Positions 49,997 to 61,904 of a DNA stretch of 64,000 nucleotides are shown here, in pieces. How positions within the stretch are numbered: position 1 is the first letter of the stretch; each line of letters starts with the position of its first letter. Where the stretch lies: NCBI GenBank assembly GCA_949152475.1, contig OX424561.1:6758001-6822000 (forward strand). The letters run 5' to 3'. A program made the position numbers and the translations under genes. The notes under the pieces were generated by a model. It saw only the letters and a program-made list of their open reading frames with translations, was not told the DNA's origin and did no database searches. The DNA is from Terebella lapidaria. Lineage: Eukaryota; Annelida; Polychaeta; Terebellida; Terebellidae.

Positions 49997-52547
49997 ATAT
50001 AAATAGAGATCGCAATGATGGTTTGCACTGTTTTGACGAACTGTTTTTTTTTCTGACAATAACAGACAATTTGTCATTATATCGGGGAAAGTGTCACATA
50101 TAGAATAACAATCACGGGTGGTTTTCTCTGTAGTTCTATGAAGTTTCTTACACTTTTAACGTTACATAGGTTCAAAACGAAATAGACTCCCACTGAATCC
50201 AACACTCAAACGCTGTAAATTTTGTAAATCGTCGCATTATTTAATAAATGACTTCGAGAATTCTACAAATAGAGCAATGACTGGACCCAGAAACTATCAA
50301 CAAAGCATTGTGCCCTGAACACAGTCTTGTACTAATATATGTTTTTCACAATACAACACGATGCTAAAGTGCATTTGACGAATACTAACGACCTGCAATT
50401 CATTATAGTCTGAATTGTCTGGCAATTCACGTCTATCCTGGGGAAAGCATCGTTTGTTAATTGCATATTGCCTGCAAGAGAACTACCAAGGATCGTTCTA
50501 CAGTACAAAGATCACAATGTACCCTGCAGGTGCTGCACCCCAGTTACAACAGAGCTACATAACCCGGACGGCCCCTGATTGTGATCTTATCAGTTTAGTC
50601 TATGAACAGACCGTAGCTCATCCTAGATTATTGTAATTGTGGTGATCCGTCGCGGTCCCTGAGTTGCCCCTGACGTTTTGAACGTTGCCGGCATGGTCAA
50701 GGATGATTCACTCTCCCAAACCATAGTATCAGAAATCCATAAGAGAACGAGTTTCTGGTAGTATATAAATACATCCGTGGCTCCACCGGGACACACCAAG
50801 AACCTTCCACGGTGATGATCCGTAATGTATTATGCATGAATCAGAATGTATCCACGAGCCACGATCTGAACTCATGCATAGAACAAACACTCAAATGGAT
50901 CTATCTGTCACATGTTACCATGGCATATCAATATCACTTTTGAGCAGGAGAAAGAAACATTATATAACGTTTACACGAAAGTATGAAATATTATATTTTC
51001 AAGCACCAAATGAAATCCACGTTCAGCCAACCAACGTGTGCAGAATTTATTCCATAAATCAAAATTGTTTAGTTACAGGCAACTTACCAATATGAATGTG
51101 ACTCTAAATATTCGAATATCCGGAATATTGTCCGCACTCAGACATAGTCATCAGCAGAAATGAAAAAAAAGATATATTTTCTAATGTAATAACCGGTCCC
51201 GATCCATAAGTTACCATTCAGCCATGACAGAAAAACACCCGACGTGTCAACCCGAATAACACGTGGGAGTTGTTAAGATGGTGGTTTCTAACTTTGAATT
51301 ACTTAAAAAAACAAAAACGCCAAGCACCAACGATATATGGGTTTCAGTTTGTCACAATGATACCTCTTATTTCGTCTTGTATTGAGCCCCTATTTGTAAC
51401 CTATTATCGTTTTGTTTGATATTGGGAATCTCGAAATCTTGACAACCTCTAACCCCCGCATCGGAAATTCATATAACTTATTCACACGTATAGTATGCAT
51501 TTCTTTTCGTATATAATTCGTTATTTGCTTCCTTTGTGTTGGATTTAGTGTGGACCTGACTTTTCCTGGGCTATCGAGAGTAGCCAAAAAATATCAAAAT
51601 ATTTTGATAAGATTTATTGGAGTTTTCGAGCCATTCCACATGTGGCATTGCCCATTAGTGTGTACATTCATGTAAAGTATATCGCAAGTCAGATGTTTTT
51701 ACCGAGTTCCGATATCGCATCGTATTTTACCCTCAGCAACTACCTATACAATTGATAAAGCAAGAAAATGGCCACAGATAGTCCTCATTATGTGAATTCT
51801 TGTTGTCAAACATGAACACTGATTTACCTTCGTATGCAAACAAACCTAGTTTTATTGTGGCCACTGTGTGTGAGATGTTCAGTTCACACAAATATCGTAC
51901 AATATGATAGAGCCAGAAAATATGCACAGAAGCGACCTAACACGTTTAGTACAATATATTACATTCATCTAAATCAGAAGCATATTACATGTTATAAACC
52001 AATATGATAAATACATTGATATTCTCAGCACACATTCAACAAATTAGACAAACAGGACGATAGGTAACAAAACTGAGTACATTGTTTTCTATGGACGTGG
52101 TTATAGGGTCCGTACTGAGAAGTGATAATTACAACAATAGAGGTACCAGGACAGTATGAACCATGGAAATATCAACAGTGTTTCTGTGAAAAAAAAGAGA
52201 AAACGACCACAAAGATAACTAGAATTTGAGCCACACTCCAAAAGTCATACCGGTAACCAACCATCTAATCAAGCAATTGCTACTGGAGATCATACATCGT
52301 CGGATGGTGGAGACTAAAATACAGAGAAGACACTTAGAACTGATTCTATCGTAACTCAGATCGACGTCTATGCAGGAGTAGGTGACTCAAAGTGGTGTTA
52401 AATCATCACTTAATGCAATTTAATGTTCAATAACATGTGAGCACAATATCAAGTGGCCACCTTTGTTATTTAGGCCTCTTGGTTGGTGACCATGCTGGGT
52501 AGTTATCGGTACGACTAGTGAAGCGCGGCCCCTGCCTGTACTAGCCC
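49997..52547. other. Intergenic, no supported gene
   Basis: I see no domain-bearing frame, hairpin or tandem repeat in this stretch. Short open frames near 50415-50636 and 50832-51095 lack support. Confidence 0.45.
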
Positions 52548-52706
52548 TCACGCCGAGTACAGGGTCGTGTGTCGCGAGGCCCCGAGGAGAGCCGAGTTGT
52601 ACGTGCGGGCCGCCTCGAGGAGCCTGAACACGACGTAGACCTCGGTGGCTCGCCGGCTCCGCGCCAGCTCCTCCTCCACCTCGGTGTCCCCCGTCCCCCG
52701 GCTCTG
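52548..52706 (-). other. In-frame, coding-looking continuation beyond a TGA
   Basis: Immediately after the TGA (52709-52707) of the peptide gene, the same frame runs 52 codons to a second TGA (52550-52548). It starts QSRGTGDTEVEEEL, then ARSRRATEVYVVFRLLEAAR and TYNSALLGASRHTTLYSA. Almost every third codon position is G or C, and the amphipathic, charged make-up looks like real coding sequence. Possible explanations are stop-codon read-through, TGA recoding as selenocysteine, an alternative exon (a weak acceptor TGACAG lies at 52709-52704), a recent nonsense mutation, or simply a GC-rich 3' UTR. Confidence 0.5.
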
Positions 52707-52937
52707 TCATATCAGATGAAAGATCTTGTTTTCGCAGTACTCGTCGAAACTCTTGCCGCGAGTCAGGTGACACGAGAAGACGCATTTTCTACCGTCGTAC
52801 AGTCCCTTACCGAAGAGTTCCACACAGCTGAGGCAGAACGACAGACACTCGCGTACTTTGGCGTCCGGGGCTGGTGTCACCATGACAACGCATGACGCCA
52901 CGATGGCGATGGTGAGGATGAAACCATGCAGTTTCAT
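52707..52937 (-). CDS. Secreted six-cysteine peptide, eclosion-hormone-like
   Basis: The 76-residue product starts MKLHGFILTIAIVASCVVMV, a clear signal peptide. A mature part follows with six cysteines spaced C-x3-C-x2-C-x13-C-x3-C-x11-C (CLSFCLSC, KCVFSC, DEYC). Arthropod eclosion hormone has C-x3-C-x2-C-x12-C-x3-C-x10-C as I recall the family, so this is a good but unproven match. The short tail after the last cysteine (ENKIFHLI) also fits. The start follows a strong acceptor (TCATTCTGCAG at 52954) by 16 bp, so an upstream 5' UTR exon is expected. The frame upstream of this ATG is open through the intron and is not used. It would be a neurohormone or a cysteine-rich effector released outside the cell. 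Confidence 0.7.
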   Translation of the reverse strand: MKLHGFILTIAIVASCVVMVTPAPDAKVRECLSFCLSCVELFGKGLYDGRKCVFSCHLTRGKSFDEYCENKIFHLI

Positions 52938-52953
52938 TGGGAAAACCGAAGTC

Positions 52954-52964
52954 CTGCAGAATGA
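52954..52964 (-). promoter_or_regulatory. Splice acceptor fixing the peptide gene's start
   Basis: On the minus strand TCATTCTGCAG is followed by GACTTCGG and, shortly after, the ATG at 52937. The acceptor implies a separate 5' UTR exon at higher coordinates. It argues against the longer upstream methionine near 53027. Confidence 0.6.
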
Positions 52965-55900
52965 GATTAGAGAATGCGAAATCGGTAAAGCATAGAATGT
53001 CAGGGAGGAAGACATTTGTTGTTGCATTTCATTGCATATAATTAATAACGCAAAGTATGCGCATCTTTTTCTGGCAGTGTCAAGATCATCAGTTCAGGTA
53101 ACCAAGCCTTGAATTGAGTTCTAGAGGTTAGATGATGTAGTTAGAGGAATTACACAAAGCAAAATCGTTGGCCAATGTCCTAACTCAATAACAGTATAGG
53201 TCCTATAATTTGCTATGGAGAGCCGCACCATATTAAATGAGAAGCATTGAACAATTTAAAATCTATTTCGTCATATGATATTTTTGAAGAAGTTGACTAA
53301 TTCTTGACCACTAACTCTAGACTTCAATCGAAGAAAAAAACTCTGAAAAGCCTTGTGTAGGCTATGTGGGAGGTAAACGGGTAGTTGTTGCTGAGTCAAT
53401 ACGAAATTCTGACCCATACAGGATCAACATCAATACAGGAGTAAGCGTTTGTTCAATAGATTCAAAAAGTTTTTTTTTATTAACATTTCAACATTATTAA
53501 AGTTGATACTTTCAGCATTCACTAATTGCCTTTGGTCTATGCAATGCGATCAGGGATAGCGATACCTAGAGGAGGTACATGTGTTCTGGATGTGTACTCG
53601 ATGCAAGTACACCTAATTGCTGAGGTGACTGACTGCATTTCTACTTCTCCATTAAAACAAAACTTAACTTAAAACTTTCCACCACCAGATGCCACCCAGT
53701 TATACCCCCATCTATCTGTCGTTTCACAGCCACTTAGGATCAAGAGTGACCTTTTCTTTAAAGCCCTTGTCGGCGTGGGGAATAACAGAGCATCCCCGGA
53801 AGCGGACATGTGCTGTGGACGTTTGCCGGTATTGCTCCAGGTACTGATGACTGGTGTGCCTCGAGCCTGATAGTCCTCGTCTCGACAAAAACACAGGCTT
53901 CAACATTTGTTAACAGTAATGGTTCGCATTTTCAATTACCAGTTTTCACTAGTTGTATGCTTTCTGAAGAGTGGACCAAAGTGTTGTGGATGATAAATTT
54001 ACAATCAGGAACTGTTCCTGGCCACACATAAACCAGCCTGATACATACATATCAGTGGAGTGTATTAGCACCAAAGAGTGTGTTGATATTACTCATCGTT
54101 TTAGAACTCCGACTGGGTAGGTCACATAAAATATGACGTAAGGTTATGACGAACGGGTGACAATATATAATATATATATCTGTTTGTCTGTTTCAACAGG
54201 GATATGGATTCCAGCACAGCCAAATGCGTCATCACTCCTGAAGTCTTACCCTTGCACCTTCTGTCTCAATTAAAGCCGGATTTATTAACACTTGTGCTCT
54301 AAGCACGACTCCTCGCCCTGTATGACGTTAAATAATATCCCGAGATATTTCACAGGAGAAGCGATTCAGATTTAATAAACTGGATACATTTACGTTGTAG
54401 GCTGATATCAAACATTAATTATATATTTCGATACCACATGAATTTTTTTTTTATTTTCTACAGCAAATTGTCACGAACATGCGAAGGATCTTGAACTTGG
54501 AATATGGAGTTTAATGAAGTTGGTGTTTGATTCTTCTAATCTGGTGACATATTGAGGGTCTAGTTTGGAATATATTCCGACGTCCCTTCTCGCACGGTAA
54601 GCTCGTCACGTTCTGTGAGCAACATTTTAGTCAACCCGCTTCTCTGAAATCCCAAGTTTTCCTTCTCCAAACAGTAAAATGACATATTAATGTCTCACCC
54701 TGCACACGTCATCCCAGAGAACCTTGAACCTCGCCTGTGTACCCGCCACTTTCCTCACCTGTCCCTGCCATGCTACCCCTTTCCCATCATTACAGCTGTC
54801 TTTTCCTAATTATCTAGCTGGAGCAGTGACAGAATATAGATTGTTCGGCCCGAGTAAAACGTGGAAGGGAAACACCTTATGATTGACGAGTTGTTACAAC
54901 ATTATCGACATGACATAACACTTTTTAGATTTATTCTTTAATTTATTGTGAACATTTATTTATCTCTGATCTTTGGTTTCAATCTCAACTGAACGTAATC
55001 GATTACTTATATCTGACTTAAATTCATTCCATACAAAAATAACACATGCCTGAACCATTCTGTAAAATCAATCTGTAAGAACACAACCTGATTAATATCA
55101 GTTCCACTTACCTCATAGTGTGGAGACGGTGTACTGATAATATTCCTGCGTAGTTTCTAAACAGCCGACACAATGGTTAACACTTTTTTCAGTTTCAATG
55201 CCGGTCTGCTGTGACTGCTGTACTCGACAAGTTTTCTTCTCCTCGTTCTGATAAGTTCTGTCTCTGGGCTAGGTCAATAACAGGTCTGATCAACCGTGCC
55301 TTCTTTTTTATACCGCCAAGTAAAAGTCAGAGATCGGAGCGCCGATGGCAGACTGCGGGGGGGGGGGGGGGGATCTCTCTTGAGCGGAGGTTTTCTACCC
55401 TTTTCTAAGACCTGTGTCTTGCCCCATGGATTGGTCACCCATCTATTCGCCACCACCCCGACCCGCACCAACACGCCCCTGCCCCGATCTTTCGTCGTCT
55501 TAGACATTCCCTCCCATCGGAGATAGGATCAACTAGATTGGTGACAAAATAAGCGTGATTCGATTTAATGTTCCACAAAAGATTGCATGACAGGCCGTGA
55601 GGTGGGATGGACTGTCCTGGAAGCCACACAGTGCGGGAATGTTGACATTATGGCCTGGTGCCGGACATTGCCGGACGGTGGGACGGTCTTTAGCCTCATT
55701 ACCGCTAAGGTGACTGGGACGCATCCACCGGAAAACGAGTCCTTACAAAAGTCAGGATTAGTTTTATATTGGTTGTTACGTCTGTTACACCTCTTTCGAG
55801 GTCGTGGTGCTGGATTCTCGATTGCTACAACCTTATTAGTATATCATATTGAAATTTCTTCTATTTTGAATGGGAAAGTTGTATCTACAGTCTACACTAA

Positions 55901-57640
55901 CCATACACAAATCCAGATTATGCATTATATTTGTCAAAATATTTATATTATGATCCAACGTTTTTACTGTAACGAACAAGGAAAAACGATAATACAAGCG
56001 AGCATAATATGATTATTACAGCCAAAATAATTCAGAACATAAAACTGGGAGTGGAAACCTGAAGTTCGGTGTTCAATATGGCACATTAGTGGGGATCATC
56101 GCTTGATATGTCTTACCATATCGCCTGGCGACATATGAACCGGTCCCTGACATGCATTAACCCGCTAATATTCCCTGGCACTATTGATATCTATCCAAAT
56201 ACACTAATTCGTACAATCGATAACAGTGCTTTGTATGTGCAACCCTCGATCCTCTCACTCTGCCAGAGTACAACTGGTTGTAAAGTAAGTTGGGAAATTT
56301 TCTCCTAGATTTAAACTAATAATAATCAAATCAATTGTTGAGAACATTATTTATTCATACTGAAGTTTGACAACGTATGAGGTAGTGTTAAAGCTGCTGC
56401 CTTCGAATGTATGCAATATTTTTTTCAAAACCAATTTTTGTTGAACACATCTAATTCAATATAACAAAAAGGTGTGCTCAATGATTTTGACGATTACGGT
56501 CCGTCCGAGTTGTCTTTTCATCCGTTTTAGTAGCCATCTTGTACCGGTTTTGTAAATAAACAAACCAAGTGTATCCATCAAATCCGAATGTTAACAAATG
56601 CTCAAATGGCGCCAAAAAGTCCACATCGAGTACATTTTCCAGTTCGTATATGTTCATATATAGTGCAGTTGTGAGACAATAATCAGTGATATAACATGAT
56701 GTGCGTGGAATTATCAGTCTATCTCGCACTTCTATGCTTTGTTTACATCTGCGTGTGATGGATACAGTTACAGATACAGTATTTCAATACATTTTATGTG
56801 AGTATGTTTCATTCAGTTAATTTAGCATGTTTAATATGAAGTATAGTTTTCAAAAAATATTGACTGGTTCGAAGGCAGCTGCTTTAAAATATATTCGGAT
56901 GTGAACAAGAGTATATCCATTTGAAGTTTGTCAAAAGTCTGTGGACTTCGATGACAGCTATCGTGGAACTAAATGAAACATTATTTTGCCTGATCTCGTA
57001 CTAAGCAGCAACACTGCCTTTAGTTAAAACATGTCTAAAAACAAACAAAATAGAGATTGATGTGAATATTACAGAAATTGTTGGGAGAAAACGCGTGTTG
57101 ACTTCACCTTGCAATTCTGGTTCCTCTCAGTGTTCAAGGGACCTCAGTGTGCAACGCAACTATGAGATATCCAATAATTCGAAGGACATAGTCGATATTA
57201 TAGGAGATAATTAATATTTAAAAGTGTTAAAGGCTAATGAATCAATTGAAAACAATTACATTATGAAAATCTATGAATTATGACTTTAAGTATTTCACAT
57301 AAAGGCCTATCTATGTCATGATCTTGAGCTCTAATAATATAAGAGACAACAGATAAATGCCAGATCAACTTTAATTCCTTCTTTGTACCTGTATACACCG
57401 AGTTCATTTACTGAAGAATCCATGCCAACACAAGCTAATGCAAGCACATTAATTGTTTGACCAAGCAACCTGACATCCCGATCGACACAATTGTCACGGA
57501 CATATATTTATTTGCATGACAGTGGTGTATATGCCGTGTCCAAAACAAGTATTGTAGAAGTGCTGAAAGCATCGGTGTTGCATTGCAAAATGTTTACTCT
57601 GTTTGCGGTAGATAAGTCCGTTTCCCGTGAAAGACGGCGC
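52965..57640. other. Intergenic, few features
   Basis: A poly-G run lies at 55359-55371. An open frame at 55587-56012 is long by chance standards in its first third (GC-rich) but shows no family motif, and its latter part is AT-rich translation noise. No gene, tRNA or mobile element could be supported. The 5' UTR exon of the peptide gene may lie here. Confidence 0.4.
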
Positions 57641-57726
57641 ATATATACGTACTATAGCAGACCCATCACAGTAATCATGGTAATGGAACCCTGGTTGCGA
57701 TCGATGTGGTTTCCAACTCGCTCGTT
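57641..57726 (+). promoter_or_regulatory. Candidate promoter and first exon of the PAN/C-type lectin gene
   Basis: A CATATATAC box near 57640 precedes an ATG at 57677 whose short frame (MVMEPWLRSMWFPTRS) reaches a GTTAGT donor in phase 2. Phase 2 is exactly what the next exon (57891) requires. The predicted peptide is not a good signal sequence, so a different upstream exon is quite possible. Confidence 0.3.
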
Positions 57727-57890
57727 AGTATACTGTCAATGAAGAAGTTCAGACCTGGATCATTGGTGGACGCTCTGTCCAGTTAATCATCCGTTGATGA
57801 CATGGATATGAATCAAATGCTGAACGCATACATTTGGACACACGCTGTAACTTTCGTGATAAAAGATGTTTTGTCATCCTGTCCAACCAG

Positions 57891-59199
57891 GGAATTTTAT
57901 TTACTGCGAAGTGACACCCGGTCCCCAGGGATGACACTGGCCAAGTACGGACCGTGGCCACGGCGGCTCTGTGAGAGAACCTGTCGTCAGTACCGCCATT
58001 GCCATGGTTACCTGGTCACGTGGGTGGACGACTCACACCGCCTCGGACAATGTCAGATCCTGGATCTGATGTCGCCTAACAACACGGACACCTCAGGGGA
58101 TCTGTACGGTATGAACACGGGGACCACCTATACTTCGTTTTTGTTTATTTCTGCGATGTGACTCTATGACTGGACTACTCGGCACAGAATCTGGAATATC
58201 CCGATGTAACTTACTGGAAAATACTTGTTTAAAATGTTTCAAAATCCGAATAAATTTAGTATATAAAAGCCTTGTATCTGACTTCTAAAAAATTAATAGA
58301 ACCAACATATGTCGTAGGAATAGATCGTGCGCTATGAGTACTTGACTGACACCTGGTGAATACCTCGACAAACAAATTTAATGTCAAAATGAAGGGCCGA
58401 TTTACTCAGTTGTGCTTCCGCCCAGTGAAAGCTCATTTCATCCTCAAAACTAACTTGTAGGAAGGGAAATGGTTGTCCCATGGTTGTCCCATAAGCATAA
58501 AAATTGATAAGGAGCCTTCCTACATTAATACCTGTGCATTTTGGACAAATTTTTGTAGTATCTTGATGCTCCGTTTCGACCATATAACATATGTATAAGA
58601 AAAGTCGAAAGATGCCTGACACTTTAATTGACTTTGAATTGACATACACACACTGAGTCAAACTTGAAATATATCTCGTTTGTAGGTTACTGTCCCGAGG
58701 AGTTCCATGCCGTGAATGGCGACTGTTATCACACGGTGGGCGTCTCTGCCGATATACACGTAGCCGTGCAATATTGCAATAGTATGCACCCTTTGGGGCG
58801 GCTGGTCGAGGCTCAAACTCAACAGAAGATCGACGCCATCTTGGAGATGGCACGTGAGTCACGTTCATAGATTAATTTGGTGAACGGTATCAATTACTGA
58901 GAATATACTGTGAGCAATCGTCTGTTGAGATATTTGTTTTATGGTATTTCTTTCTTTCATTAACAGTAGACGCTGGGCTAGAGAATAGCTGGGTTGCGGC
59001 AGGCCTATTTTGGAATTTCCACACATACAGATGGGTGTATTCTGGAGAGGCGGTGGACAACAACAACCCTCCGTGGTACCAGTACACGTACTGGCCGATG
59101 AACGGCTACGACTGTCTACGCTTTCTCGTCAAGTCGGGTACTATCTTCAAGATGAGCAGCAACTGTTCTGACACCTACACCTTCATCTGTGAAATTTGA
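57891..59199 (+). CDS. PAN plus C-type lectin protein (three exons seen, 5' end uncertain)
   Basis: Exons are 57891-58108, 58686-58853 and 58967-59199. Junction phases are consistent (2 in, then 1 and 1), giving about 206 residues. The first exon holds a PAN/apple-like module (RRLCERTCRQYRHCHGYLVT, then GQCQILDL). The next two form one C-type lectin domain: YCPEEFHAVNGDCYHTVG, LVEAQTQQKIDAI, SWVAAGLFWN, RWVYSGEAV, YWPMNGYDCLRF and TYTFICEI before the stop. The cysteines for both conserved disulfides are present. The usual EPN/QPD calcium-site triplet is absent (sequence near VDNNNPPWYQ instead), so sugar binding may be atypical. It is probably secreted and involved in recognition. A signal peptide exon has not been identified with confidence. 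Confidence 0.85.
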
Positions 59200-59216
59200 C
59201 AGTTAAAATTTCATCT

Positions 59217-60060
59217 GTGGTGGTGTTTCGCCCTTCGTCCGTCCGTCGTCCATCCGTCGTTCATCCTCGGAAAATGGCCAATTCGACACAACAACACACA
59301 TTAATTACTTTGTTTCTAATTCTGTAGGGCTATATCCTATTTTAGGTCATTTGTATCGTGGTTGAAAATATTGGACCTATAATCTCTGGAAAAGGCCGAA
59401 ATATGGGTAAAAAAGGCCCGTAATTGACCTGGAACTATTGTTCTCTGGGGATAAAACGGCTGTGAATGGAGCTTAGGTTTGTATAATGATTATATATGAA
59501 AAATATGGTGGATCTTTTGATGACCCTGAAATTGACCTCAGACAACGTTAAATGATAAACCTCAAGGTCACGTCGGACCTGAAATGTGAATTTTCAATTG
59601 GCCTTTGCAAACATTACTCTTGTAGATAGAGCTCATGAATCAGCATATAGAAAGCCCTGTATAAGGAATCTTTTGGTGACTTTGAACTCGACCTCAAGTC
59701 CCGCCTATCTGAAAAGTGTAAATTTGCATCTGTAGAAAAAACGCTTTCAGAGAATTTGTTGTTACCCGCATATTATATACGTATATATAAAGCTATACAT
59801 TGTGATTGATCTACTGGCGACCTTTACCTTGGCTCAAAATGAACTTGAGTGATAAATCTCAAGACCACTTCTGACCTGAAATGTGTGAATTGACATGTGC
59901 AGACATTATGAGCTTAGGGAATCATTAGTCATGCATGACGGATCTATGTGTGACCTTGAACTTGACTTCCGGTGACCTTGAGTAGTAAATCCCAATGTCA
60001 CATTTCAACTTAATTATGTAAACTGGCCTTTGCAGATGGAATAATCAGAGATATATTCTT
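59217..60060 (+). repeat. GTCCGTCCGTCGTCC-headed interspersed repeat
   Basis: It starts about 18 bp after the lectin stop codon with GTCCGTCCGTCGTCCATCCG and AAAATGGCCAATT. It then shows TGAATGGAGCTTAGGTTTGT, TTGACCTCAG and AAACCTCAAGGTCA words. The same order is seen inside the foldback element at about 5400-6050. The lectin 3' UTR therefore probably contains, or ends just before, this repeat. Confidence 0.65.
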
Positions 60061-60090
60061 TTGTTGTATAACGGGAATAGGAATTATCAT

Positions 60091-60129
60091 ATCAGAAACC
60101 CATAAGAGAGACTCTTATGGGTTTCTGAT
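60091..60129. repeat. Perfect 18-bp hairpin
   Basis: ATCAGAAACCCATAAGAG and its exact complement are separated by AGA. A single diverged half (ATCAGAAATCCATAAGAG) lies near 50729. It may be the remnant of a palindromic element. Confidence 0.85.
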
Positions 60130-60305
60130 CATATATAGTCGGGCGTCCCGATAGAAACGATAAGACAGATAGGCGACTGGAAGTCAAACGCCTATATGAG
60201 GTATATTTCAGACTCCAACAAAACCATCAGGCAAGCTGTGAATAAGATGTCCGTATCTCTTCCTAATTAATAAACTACTTCACTACTTGTACTTTACTGG
60301 ACGTT

Positions 60306-60480
60306 TGGGACATTTCACATTATACATGTTTTAATAATTTGTCATTCGTGTATTTTTCACTATCATTACTGTTGTACACTGAATTTTACATTCATGTCGC
60401 GCCGCGCGTAGTCGGCATTTGTAGTTAGATTATTAGAATGAATGCCATTTTTACCCCTTAGAAGTGGTTGTCTTCTAAGG
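60306..60480 (+). repeat. Direct repeat, left copy
   Basis: This copy of about 175 bp matches 61733-61899 at all but a few positions, including ATGTCGCGCCGCGCGTAGTC and CCCCTTAGAAGTGGTTGTCT. The two copies flank the element at 60545-61613. Confidence 0.9.
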
Positions 60481-60544
60481 TTAGTCAATAATTTATTTGA
60501 CGTTGTTTAGAAGTTACCACCTTCTCAGTGCGCATGTACCTATA

Positions 60545-61613
60545 AAGGGCCATTTATACTGCATCGCTTTCAAAAGCGAATTGCTAGCGATTCGCCGGCG
60601 ATTCGCTTTATGATGTTGTGTTTCAATAGCCTCTGACAATGTGATAACTGATAGCGGATCTGTCTGATTTATACAGCAGATGAGGTTAAATGATATATAA
60701 AAATAGTACTTGTAAAGAAGGGTAACATGTAATGTTTTCATTACATTATCCCATACAATTCGACAATGGTGTTGCTGATAGAAGACAGCTATACATTGTA
60801 TGCGGTACGGATGAGAGAATGATTTCTTGGAATCTCCTGATGCCAAAACTTTATAAAATAACACGCATAAAATAACTTGGAAACGAAAAAGAAAAAGTGT
60901 TGATATGTCTATATCTTAACAATATACTATCAATTAATAGTATCAAATCAATCATAAGACGACAAAATCGGGAAGCCCATATTCAGGCACATAAGCCTAA
61001 TAACCATCGTACAGTTTATATTAATTCAATATGAATATCCATAAATATCTATAAAATACACCAAATTCATATGATGGACCTTAGATATATATTTTTTTCT
61101 AAACATATATGCCTACCTCAGTGTGATTGCCAATTTTATACGGCTTGGTATAAGATCTATGACGTTGTCATAGATATCAAAAATCTTTGACATTTGATTA
61201 TATAAGATTACAACTTCTCTATCAGATGTTCAAAACATCCCGCTGATGTTCTAGTGTAGTTTTGAAAACAATCTATGTCTTCTTTTGCAGGATTTGTCCA
61301 CATTAGCACGATATTGTCCTATATATCGTCCCTTTTAGTGCAAAAATCTCATGTGTAGGAGTTTCTTAGGCATTTATTCTTTATACGATTGTATAGTAGA
61401 ATGTATATTATATTTTGTCTATTCAAAATAGCTTGGTACGCCATCGCCGTAAAACTTTCAAATAAATGAAATTTGTTAACTATATTATTATATACAAACA
61501 ATTGTTATCATGATGAGGTAATATAATAGAACAACAGTAAACCCAGACGTCGGGTGAATTTCGCGCGAATCATAGGCGAGCGAAGCGAAAGCGATGCACT
61601 ATAAATGGCCCTT
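60545..61613. mobile_element. 1.07-kb inverted-repeat element between direct repeats
   Basis: The ends are AAGGGCCATTTATACTGCAT and, inverted, ATGCACTATAAATGGCCCTT, with similarity continuing through GCTTTC. The interior is AT-rich with no transposase frame. A clear target duplication could not be assigned. Confidence 0.8.
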
Positions 61614-61732
61614 AAAAATGTATTACCTGTATACACTCCTAGAGTGGTCAGTCTCCCTCTGAGCGCTGGACGGATAACATTAACTTGTTGCTTCCCACCC
61701 ACCACTACCCAAAAAATGTTATATTTTTACAA

Positions 61733-61899
61733 GGGATATTTCACATATACATGTTTTAATAATTTGTCATTCGTGTATTTTTCACTATCATTACTGTTGT
61801 ATACTGAATTTTACATTCATGTCGCGCCGCGCGTAGTCGGCATTTGTAGTTAGATTATTAGAATAAATGCTATTTTTACCCCTTAGAAGTGGTTGTCTT
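61733..61899 (+). repeat. Direct repeat, right copy
   Basis: Same sequence as 60306-60480 in the same orientation; only a handful of differences and small indels were noticed. Confidence 0.9.
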
Positions 61900-61904
61900 C
61901 TAAA

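Noticed and set aside
52420-52785. Minus-strand glycine-rich frame of 121 codons overlapping the peptide gene
   Set aside because: It is a shifted-frame reading of the GC-rich continuation described above; its G/A/R-rich wording is what an off-frame reading of GC-rich codons produces.
52569-52895. Plus-strand frame of 108 codons over the same locus
   Set aside because: It is antisense to the six-cysteine peptide and has no signal peptide or domain features.
55587-56012. Plus-strand frame of 141 codons
   Set aside because: The first third is GC-rich and could be coding, but no motif, splice pattern or homologous segment supports it.
58332-58868. Minus-strand open frame of 178 codons opposite the lectin gene
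   Set aside because: It is antisense to a well-supported lectin exon and an intron, and its translation shows no domain pattern.
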